Source of the DNA: CAZYLZ01 sp964648335
Lineage (GTDB): Bacteria; Patescibacteriota; Minisyncoccia; Phycocordibacterales; UBA2100
Length of the DNA stretch: 30,295 nt
Reading direction: 5' to 3'
Assembly: GCA_964648335.1 (NCBI GenBank)
Contig: CAZYLZ010000013.1
Span: 1 to 30,295, forward strand
A model generated the notes under the pieces. It was not told the origin of the DNA and searched no databases. It saw only the letters and a program-made list of their open reading frames with translations. The number at the start of each line of letters is the position of its first letter. Within the stretch, counting starts at the first letter, position 1. The position numbers were made by a program, and so were the translations under genes. Of the stretch, positions 24,509-30,295 are shown one piece after another.

Positions 24509-24686
24509 CTTCGAAGGGCATGATGTGGTCATTTCTTACCACCTCTTGTCCGCCGAAGCTCACATGCAATTTGAGCGTAGGTGGGGCTATCTCGGCGTAA
24601 CGTCAGTACAATACTACAGATAGTCGTGGTACTCAAATGGGCACAGCCCAATACCCGCAAGTGACAACCTGAGCACCGCCGCCTGC

Positions 24687-24713
24687 TTGACGTAGTGGTA
24701 TAAAGTGTATAAT
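24687..24713 (+). promoter_or_regulatory. Promoter of the NadM-like/Nudix gene
   Basis: TTGACG (24687-24692) and a perfect TATAAT (24708-24713) with a short 15-nt spacer. A CAGTTCT motif follows at 24725-24731 and AAAGGAGA precedes the start. Confidence 0.5.
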
Positions 24714-24746
24714 GTACACTTAGTCAGTTCTAAAGGAGAAACGACC

Positions 24747-25643
24747 ATGAAAACACAGAAACGAAAGATTGGCGGCCTCGTCATGAGGCTCCAGGCGCAG
24801 CGGATCCACGAAGGATGGCAGAGCATCTTGCGTCATGTGCAGAGTGAGAACGACCATATGGTAGTCGGGCTCGGGGTGCATGGAGGTCTGCGAACCAAGC
24901 GAGACCCCCTCACCTACCCCGAGCGGGCGCACATGCTCCGCGAACTATTCACCGAGTCAGAACTCACCATCATCCCGGTGTACGACAACCCGCTTTCCAA
25001 CGAGCGGTGGTCGCGTAATCTAGATCGCGCTCTCGACGTGCGCTTCCCGAACGACACTATCCGTCTCTACGGCTCGCGAGACAGCTTCATCCCCTTCTAC
25101 AGCGGCCGGCACGAGACAATCTCGATTACGCCGAGGGTAGTGCACAGTGGGACAGCGGTCAGGAACGAGGCGACGATGCCCACGACCGAAGAAGGCAGGG
25201 CTGGGATCATACACGCGATCAACTCCCGTCCCGATCTTGCGTACTCGACAGTCGACATCGCGATTCTCGATCGTGCTCGGCAGCAGGCGCTTCTCATCGG
25301 CAAGCCGTCGGTATTCGACGAGTTTCTCGCCTTCCCTGGCGGGTTCTTGGATCCGACCGACGAAAGTCATAAAGCCGCAGCCGTGCGCGAGCGCCACGAA
25401 GAGGTACTCGGCATCGAGACCGGCTCGCTTACCTGGGTAGGCCAGACCAAGATGCAGGACCCGCGGTATCGCAGTGCGAGCGATGGTACGCACACTACGC
25501 TCTTTGCATGCGATTACCTCGGCGGCACACCACGCTTTGGCGACGACGCCGAGACAATCCAGTGGGTAAAGCGCGAGAATCTAGAAAAGGTTCTGGTGCC
25601 GTGGCACAGGCCGCTCGCAAAGATACTCGAAGCGCATTGGTAA
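24747..25643 (+). CDS. NadM-like nucleotidyltransferase fused to a Nudix hydrolase
   Basis: The start at 24747 follows AAAGGAGA. Residues 1-140 resemble the NMN adenylyltransferase (NadM) domain of bifunctional NadM-Nudix proteins: MVVGLGVHG, a DPLTYPERAHML segment and SGTAVR (about residue 134), which is the ISxTxxR-like motif. However the HxGH catalytic signature reads HEGW at residues 21-24, so adenylyltransferase activity is doubtful. Residues 165-298 are a Nudix domain with GGFLDPTDE and REERHEE-like box (AAAVRERHEEVLGIE), with one extra residue before the E. Nudix members of this type hydrolyse ADP-ribose or act as NAD regulators. The neighbours are NAD genes. Confidence 0.8.
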   Translation: MKTQKRKIGGLVMRLQAQRIHEGWQSILRHVQSENDHMVVGLGVHGGLRTKRDPLTYPERAHMLRELFTESELTIIPVYDNPLSNERWSRNLDRALDVRFPNDTIRLYGSRDSFIPFYSGRHETISITPRVVHSGTAVRNEATMPTTEEGRAGIIHAINSRPDLAYSTVDIAILDRARQQALLIGKPSVFDEFLAFPGGFLDPTDESHKAAAVRERHEEVLGIETGSLTWVGQTKMQDPRYRSASDGTHTTLFACDYLGGTPRFGDDAETIQWVKRENLEKVLVPWHRPLAKILEAHW

Positions 25644-25644
25644 G

Positions 25645-25684
25645 AAAAAAATATCCCCGGCATCGTGATGATGCCGGGGATTTG
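25645..25684. terminator. Bidirectional terminator between convergent genes
   Basis: A 12-bp stem (ATCCCCGGCATC/GATGCCGGGGAT, 5-nt loop) is preceded by seven A and followed by TTGTTTG. It serves both the Nudix gene and pncB. Confidence 0.88.
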
Positions 25685-25701
25685 TTTGTGTGGAGAACGG
25701 T

Positions 25702-27006
25702 CTAGACCAGCACATCTTGCGCGATACGACCCTTGTCTCCAAAGATCTTCTTATAGCGCTCGACTTCTTCCTTCGGACCTGTCGCCTTCGAAACGTTGTC
25801 CGAAAGCTTCACGACAGGCTTTCCGTTGGCAGAGACTACTTTGCAAACCATCGATATCGGTCTGAAGAGGTTGTCTCCGGTGTAGCAGCCGCGGAAATCG
25901 TTCGTGAGGTTGGTGCCCCAGCCGAACGCGATGTTGATACGTCCGCGGAAATGGTCGGCGATCTTGATCATCGGCTCGACATCGAGACCATCCGAAAAGA
26001 TGATGAGCTTCTCGCGAGGATCGATACTGTGCGACTTGAGCCAACCGATGTAGCGCTCGCCGCGTGTGATCGGATCTCCAGAATCTTGTCTGAACCCTTT
26101 CCAACTCGTAAGCCACTCAGGCGCATGGTCCAAGAACTGGTCGGTGCCGTAGGTGTCGGGCAGCATGATACGAAGCCCATCACCATACAATTCCTGCCAT
26201 CCTTCGAGGACGTCGTATTGCCCCCGCTCGGTGGCATCCGGAGTTCCGTACGCGAGTGCCGTATGAACCATCGGCAGCTCGTGAGCATTAGTACCAATAG
26301 GAACGAGGTCGTGATGGAACGCCATCCAGGTATTTGAGGTACCGGTAAATTGCGAGCCCATCATGTCACGCGCAAGACCGATGGCATATTCCTGCCAGAG
26401 GAAGCTGTGCCGCCTACGCTGGCCGAAATCCGCGAAGCGGATGTCGGGATACTCGAGCAATCGCTCGAATTTACGGTAGAGCTTGTCCTTGGCACGCGCA
26501 TAGAGGATATCGATCTCGCGATCTTTCATGAGCCGCATCCGCGCACGGTAGTAGAGCTCGGACACGATCGCAAGCGCGATGGTCTCCCACGGACTCACAT
26601 AGTGCCACTCTCCCTTGAACGAGAGCTCGATATCGGCCCCGTTCTTCGAGAGCTTGTATGGTGGCAGCCTGAAGTTCTTGAGAAACGACAGGTATTCTTC
26701 GCTGAACATGTTCTTGCCGTAGACATCCATGCCGCGCAGATACGAAAGATCCGTGCGACTGAAGCGCAGCGACCTGACATGCTCGAGTGCTCGTTCCAAT
26801 TCGGCAATATCGACGATGCCACCGACCGGAATAGTAGCGTCACGCACGATGAGCTTGAACTCAACTTCGCGTATGCTTCTATACAGCTTGAAGATGAGCT
26901 GTCCCATGGTGAACTTGTAGAAGTCGATGTCCATGAGCGAGCGCACCGGTGGTGCATAGGTAGCAGCATGTTCTTTCTGTGCTGCGACGAAATCAAACGT
27001 TCGCAT
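25702..27006 (-). CDS. pncB: Nicotinate phosphoribosyltransferase
   Basis: The 434-aa enzyme makes nicotinate mononucleotide from nicotinate and PRPP, the first step of the Preiss-Handler NAD salvage route. The N-terminus LMDIDFYKFTMGQLIFK is typical of the family, as are RDMMGSQFTGTSNTW around residue 220 (with the FTGTSN substrate loop) and DSGDP, IIFSDGLD and FGWGTNLTND toward the C-terminus. The start at 27006 is set by GAGGAGA upstream. The leader carries a boxA-like AGCTCTTTGA. Confidence 0.95.
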   Translation of the reverse strand: MRTFDFVAAQKEHAATYAPPVRSLMDIDFYKFTMGQLIFKLYRSIREVEFKLIVRDATIPVGGIVDIAELERALEHVRSLRFSRTDLSYLRGMDVYGKNMFSEEYLSFLKNFRLPPYKLSKNGADIELSFKGEWHYVSPWETIALAIVSELYYRARMRLMKDREIDILYARAKDKLYRKFERLLEYPDIRFADFGQRRRHSFLWQEYAIGLARDMMGSQFTGTSNTWMAFHHDLVPIGTNAHELPMVHTALAYGTPDATERGQYDVLEGWQELYGDGLRIMLPDTYGTDQFLDHAPEWLTSWKGFRQDSGDPITRGERYIGWLKSHSIDPREKLIIFSDGLDVEPMIKIADHFRGRINIAFGWGTNLTNDFRGCYTGDNLFRPISMVCKVVSANGKPVVKLSDNVSKATGPKEEVERYKKIFGDKGRIAQDVLV

Positions 27007-27031
27007 CGTGAGTCTCCTCTGTTGTACTGAC

Positions 27032-27043
27032 GTCAAAGAGCTA
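27032..27043 (-). promoter_or_regulatory. BoxA-like leader motif of pncB
   Basis: On minus it reads TAGCTCTTTGAC, close to the boxA consensus YGCTCTTTRA. Related motifs occur in the leaders of nadE and the ADP-ribosylglycohydrolase gene. Confidence 0.4.
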
Positions 27044-27063
27044 TTTCTGTTTTCTTACAGATC

Positions 27064-27091
27064 TTCTGCCCCGAACAGATTCGGAGCAGAA
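27064..27091 (-). repeat. Hairpin in the nadE-pncB gap
   Basis: A 12-bp stem with loop CTGT/ACAG. The single irregular pair is G-U when read as minus-strand RNA but A-C on plus, so the structure suits minus-strand transcripts. Confidence 0.5.
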
Positions 27092-27094
27092 CGC

Positions 27095-27140
27095 TAAAAG
27101 AAAAAGTAAAGGATAGCTGGGCAACCATGGCTGCCCAGCT
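27095..27140 (-). terminator. Probable terminator of nadE
   Basis: AGCTGGGCA/TGCCCAGCT 9-bp stem (27115-27140) followed on minus by a T-rich stretch (CTTTACTTTTTCTTTT), 15 nt after the nadE stop. Confidence 0.55.
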
Positions 27141-27155
27141 AAAGAGAGAATTATG

Positions 27156-29027
27156 CTACGCCGCGAGGGCAGACTCCTTCTCACGGAAGAATTCGTCCGT
27201 AAGATACCCGTCGGCGATTGTATCGCGACGGTCGAACCCGAAAGCGCGGCGCGTCTTGATGAGGGTCGGTGGCAGCTTGTGCCGCTTCCCTTCATACGAG
27301 TACTGCATCCAGGCCCATTCGAGATCTTTCACGAAGGCGCTTGCCGTCGGAAAATACTTCGAGACGAGTCCTGACTCGCACCCGATGAAGCTCTCGAGCG
27401 TACCGGTACGGTAACTCGCGAGAATATCAGCGGGGCTCTTTCGCTTGTCTTGGAACGCCTGCAAGAGCTTGTCGTGGTACGGATAGCGGATCGGATCGCC
27501 CTTACCCTCGTCGACGTTCTGGTCCTTTGAGAGCTCGGCCGACGGCACGATATCGATGATTCCTTGCGGAATCGCATCGAAACCTTTCAGCCTGTTGTGA
27601 TGTTTGGCGAGCTCGTACACCTGTCCCTTCCAGTCATCGCCAAAGAAGCTGGCCGTACCCGCACCGTCGCCGTACTCGGTAAAGTAGTTGAGCGCGACTT
27701 CGGTCTTGTTGCCGTTGTTCGAAAAGCCGCACTTACCACCGATGCGTCGCGCCTCGACGGCAGTGACGTCCGCTTGCACTTGCCCGCGCAGCCGACCTTG
27801 GATGTTTTCCTTGTCAAACGATGCAATATTCGAATATCCCGCATCGCGCAAGAGCTGCAAACGACCGTCATACTGCGATTGGATAGGTATGACGCGATAC
27901 TCGATACCGAGGTTCGCGGCACACTGTCGCGCCAGTTCTTGCGTGGTCTTCGAGTTGAACTCGGTCGGCATATTGATAGCAAGGATCCTTTGGGGCCCAA
28001 GAGCTTCTACAAGCATCGCCGCCGAGACCGCCGAATCGATACCGCCCGACAGCCCGATGATCACCCGTCCATACGAGGCATAGAAGTCGCGCATGGCTTC
28101 GATCGTCATCGCGTAGTTCTCGGCAACACCGGTGAGCCATGCGCTCTTCTGCGGCTTCGTTTCGGTAGGATTAAAGACGAACACCCCCTCTTTGTTCTGA
28201 GGAGCTGCCCATCGCATCTCGCCGTCGTCACCGAGAAACTCGGAAGCCCCGTCGAACCACACCAGGTTTTTGGCGTTGTTCTGGAGGCCGACGATGTTCG
28301 CGTAGAGGATAGGGGCCTTTGCGTCGCGTACGCGACGCACGAGCATCCCCTCGCGGGCATGCCACTTGTCTGCCGTCCACGGTGAGCTCGAGATGTCGAC
28401 GAGAAGATCGACGCCATGGAGACCGTAGGCCTTCGATGGCTTTGCCGAATACTCATCTTCCCAGAGGTCTTCGCAGATTGCGACGCCGAGCTTGATCATC
28501 TCGTCGTCGATGGCGATTGGAAACGGCTGCAACAGCTGCCAAAGATGATCGATCCGTCCAGCCTTTCGCATCTCCTCGAACAACTTGGTCGAGGGATAGA
28601 AATGCCGCGAGTCGTCGAACATCCGGTAGTTGGGCAGATTGGTCTTGGGGATCCAGCCGTCGAGAACGCCGTTGTGCACCCACTTTCCGTTTTGAGCGAC
28701 GAGTGCAGCATTGTACTTTCGGATGCGGCCGTCTTCGCCGATGCGATAGAAGTCGGCTCGAATCGAGCCAAAAACGATCGCACAATCAACGCTCGCCGCT
28801 TTCAGAACTTCGTTCGCCTTCGACAGATTGCGGATGAACGATTCGTCTTCCCAGCGATCGCCGAGGAGATACCCCGAGAGACAGAGCTCGCCAAAGACGA
28901 TGAGCTTTGCACCCTGAGCTTTCGCTTCGGAAACGAACTTCAGGGCGTCTGCAAGATTCTTCCGGATGTTTCCTGGCTTCGGTCGCATCTGCGCGACCGC
29001 TATCTTGAAGTTGAGTTTCGTAGACAT
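27156..29027 (-). CDS. nadE: Glutamine-dependent NAD synthetase
   Basis: The 623-aa enzyme converts nicotinate adenine dinucleotide to NAD using ammonia from glutamine. The N-terminal nitrilase-type glutaminase has the triad Glu47 (VFGELCLSGY), Lys128 (IPKTNLPNY) and Cys185 (VAICEDLWED). The C-terminal synthetase has the ATP-pyrophosphatase loop SGGIDS at 327-332 and KTEVALNYFTEYGDG. The length is usual for this two-domain type. AAGGAGA precedes the start. A boxA-like CAGTTCTTTAA lies in its leader. Confidence 0.96.
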   Translation of the reverse strand: MSTKLNFKIAVAQMRPKPGNIRKNLADALKFVSEAKAQGAKLIVFGELCLSGYLLGDRWEDESFIRNLSKANEVLKAASVDCAIVFGSIRADFYRIGEDGRIRKYNAALVAQNGKWVHNGVLDGWIPKTNLPNYRMFDDSRHFYPSTKLFEEMRKAGRIDHLWQLLQPFPIAIDDEMIKLGVAICEDLWEDEYSAKPSKAYGLHGVDLLVDISSSPWTADKWHAREGMLVRRVRDAKAPILYANIVGLQNNAKNLVWFDGASEFLGDDGEMRWAAPQNKEGVFVFNPTETKPQKSAWLTGVAENYAMTIEAMRDFYASYGRVIIGLSGGIDSAVSAAMLVEALGPQRILAINMPTEFNSKTTQELARQCAANLGIEYRVIPIQSQYDGRLQLLRDAGYSNIASFDKENIQGRLRGQVQADVTAVEARRIGGKCGFSNNGNKTEVALNYFTEYGDGAGTASFFGDDWKGQVYELAKHHNRLKGFDAIPQGIIDIVPSAELSKDQNVDEGKGDPIRYPYHDKLLQAFQDKRKSPADILASYRTGTLESFIGCESGLVSKYFPTASAFVKDLEWAWMQYSYEGKRHKLPPTLIKTRRAFGFDRRDTIADGYLTDEFFREKESALAA

Positions 29028-29050
29028 AGATTCTCCTTTTTTTTCCTTTG

Positions 29051-29063
29051 AGTTAAAGAACTG
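29051..29063 (-). promoter_or_regulatory. BoxA-like leader motif of nadE
   Basis: On minus it reads CAGTTCTTTAACT, 24 nt before the start codon. Confidence 0.4.
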
Positions 29064-29094
29064 ATTCTTGTAAAGCGTCCAAAACCTTTGGGCG

Positions 29095-29141
29095 CTTTAT
29101 AAAGAACGGTTGTCCCAAGATTATGTACTCGGGACAACCGA
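29095..29141 (-). terminator. Terminator of the ADP-ribosylglycohydrolase gene
   Basis: A 10-bp stem (CGGTTGTCCC/GGGACAACCG) with a 14-nt loop is followed on minus by TTCTTTATAA, 10 nt beyond the stop codon. Confidence 0.65.
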
Positions 29142-29150
29142 ATGATGCGA

Positions 29151-30152
29151 TTACGCCTTGAGTGCCTTCTCAAGTAGCTTGTCGGCAAGATCGGTCATGA
29201 TCTTGCGACCGAAGAGCTCGTCTCTCCACTCCGTGGGAATGCCAGCAAGCTCGAAGTGTGCGCCCAAGAGACCGCCAGCGATAGCACCATAGGTGTCGGT
29301 ATCACCGCCGACCGCAGCGACCTTAGTGAGTCCGTCGCGGAAATCACGTGCCGTCAGGAACGCCGACAGTGCGATACGAAACGAGATGAGTGCCTCGCCG
29401 CTGTTGGGCCAAATCTCGGCCTCGGTCGGCATAGAACGTCCCATCTTGATGACTGCCTCGAGCGCCTCGACGAGGACCTTATCCTTTGTTTTGCGTTCAA
29501 GGACAAGCAACTCCTCTAGGCGGTCTCGCGCGGTCATCCATGCGACCATCGGCTCATATCCGCTGAGTGCATACGACCCTACAAGCGCATGCGCCATACA
29601 GGCGACCTGAGCCGACGGATGAATGTGGGTAATGCACGACTGCTGCCGTGCCATTTCCGTCACCTCGTTGCCGAGATATCGCAGTGCCACCGGCATATTG
29701 CGCATGAGACTGCCGTTGGTTGGCACGGTGCGCACACGTCCTTCGCGAAACGCCCGCATCGAATCTGCGTACGTCGGCTCGCGAAGAGCCGATCGCAACG
29801 TTCCACCCGAACCGTACGCCTCACCATCGGTAAGCACCGATTTGCGAGGGCCGTCGTTCCCGTGGATGAAGTCGCGAAGACGCAGATAGATGCCGGCATG
29901 ATCGAACGTGTCGGCAAGGAGTCCGAAACCGAGCGCTGCGGTAAGTTCCGCGTCGTCGGTCGGATGTCCCTTTTCGACAATACGCTTTCGCGTAAACGGC
30001 TCGATGTAGTCGTGCGGAACGAGTCCGCCGCGACTCATCAAATCGGCGAGCACTCCGCTCGCTTTCATGGTCTCGTAGGGTGCAAGCAATGCATCGCCTG
30101 CAAGCACACCGACCATCGCACCTCGTGCGCGGTCTCGTAGCGTTATCGTCAT
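29151..30152 (-). CDS. ADP-ribosylglycohydrolase family protein
   Basis: The 333-aa protein belongs to the DraG/ARH family, which removes ADP-ribose from proteins, nucleic acids or small molecules using two magnesium ions. The metal-binding motifs are HPTDDAE at residues 63-69 and GGDTDT at 282-287, and the N-terminus ARGAMVGVLAGDAL is typical. Its place next to NAD synthesis genes suggests recycling of ADP-ribose, perhaps with the Nudix protein. AAAGGA precedes the start and a boxA-like motif lies upstream. Confidence 0.92.
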   Translation of the reverse strand: MTITLRDRARGAMVGVLAGDALLAPYETMKASGVLADLMSRGGLVPHDYIEPFTRKRIVEKGHPTDDAELTAALGFGLLADTFDHAGIYLRLRDFIHGNDGPRKSVLTDGEAYGSGGTLRSALREPTYADSMRAFREGRVRTVPTNGSLMRNMPVALRYLGNEVTEMARQQSCITHIHPSAQVACMAHALVGSYALSGYEPMVAWMTARDRLEELLVLERKTKDKVLVEALEAVIKMGRSMPTEAEIWPNSGEALISFRIALSAFLTARDFRDGLTKVAAVGGDTDTYGAIAGGLLGAHFELAGIPTEWRDELFGRKIMTDLADKLLEKALKA

Positions 30153-30167
30153 GTCGTTCCTTTCGAA

Positions 30168-30180
30168 TTCAAAGAACTGG
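30168..30180 (-). promoter_or_regulatory. BoxA-like leader motif of the ADP-ribosylglycohydrolase gene
   Basis: On minus it reads CCAGTTCTTTGAA, 16 nt before the start codon. Confidence 0.4.
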
Positions 30181-30252
30181 TTTCTACTGTTGTAGCGACA
30201 TTCGAACCATTTCGAATGCCCCAGACAAAAGTTGAACTGCTTAAGGACCTCC

Positions 30253-30281
30253 TCCCCGGGCGTTGCCCGGGGTTTCCTTTT
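30253..30281 (+). terminator. Plus-strand terminator hairpin near the window end
   Basis: CCCCGGGC/GCCCGGGG 8-bp stem with 3-nt loop followed by TTTCCTTTT. It resembles the orphan terminator at 4049-4086; no plus-strand gene is seen upstream. Confidence 0.6.
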
Positions 30282-30295
30282 GACGGCATGAGGAC

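Overview
The window looks like a chromosome segment of a Candidate Phyla Radiation (Patescibacteria/Parcubacteria-like) bacterium. This is an inference from style: compact genes, small exported proteins of unknown function, a single-locus NAD salvage set, an RF2 with a short N-terminus, many genes whose extended -10 box lies almost directly before the start codon, and a diversity-generating retroelement (DGR) whose target ends in an FGE/C-type-lectin-like domain, a combination known to be common in CPR genomes. UGA is read as stop here (RF2 keeps its SPF motif).

Layout. 1-1949: tRNA-Gln(CUG), a TMEM175-type channel, two small free-standing genes each with its own terminator, and a GyrI-like effector-binding protein. 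1950-6504: mostly minus-strand envelope or secreted functions (heparin-lyase-like protein, secreted protein with an SdrD/Cna-B-like domain, exported hypothetical, CapA-like phosphoesterase, DUF2231 membrane protein). 6527-13408: housekeeping on the minus strand (hypothetical + CTP synthase, FtsE/FtsX, RF2, a DUF475/TerC-like protein, a PGPGW membrane protein) plus one small plus-strand gene.

13408-21810 is the exceptional part: an 8.4 kb island bounded by about 270-bp inverted repeats. On the minus strand it encodes, in order, an 866-aa surface/adhesin-like DGR target ending in a 116-bp variable repeat (VR), an Avd-type accessory protein, the 116-bp template repeat (TR), a DGR reverse transcriptase, and three cargo genes (secreted low-complexity protein, small membrane protein, proline-rich winged-helix protein). 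VR and TR differ at 9 positions, all at adenines of the TR coding strand, the signature of adenine-specific mutagenic retrohoming. Divergent from the target is a membrane-anchored LapG-like (BTLCP) cysteine protease. Simple repeats sit where slippage would matter: (CT)12 in the target signal peptide, G9 in the target promoter spacer, G9 near the 3' end of the RT gene, and G8 in the protease membrane segment. Thus a targeted mutagenesis system appears overlaid with possible phase variation and possibly proteolytic release.

21808-23677: a large serine recombinase cassette flanked by its own inverted repeats (the left one is the 3' relic of another recombinase copy), abutting tRNA-Thr(CGU). 23745-24600: a small gene, then an array of tRNA-Thr 3'-end fragments before intact tRNA-Thr(GGU). 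24687-30295: NAD metabolism: a NadM-like/Nudix protein on plus, then on minus nicotinate phosphoribosyltransferase, glutamine-dependent NAD synthetase and an ADP-ribosylglycohydrolase; the leaders of these genes share a boxA-like AGYTCTTTRA motif or part of it.
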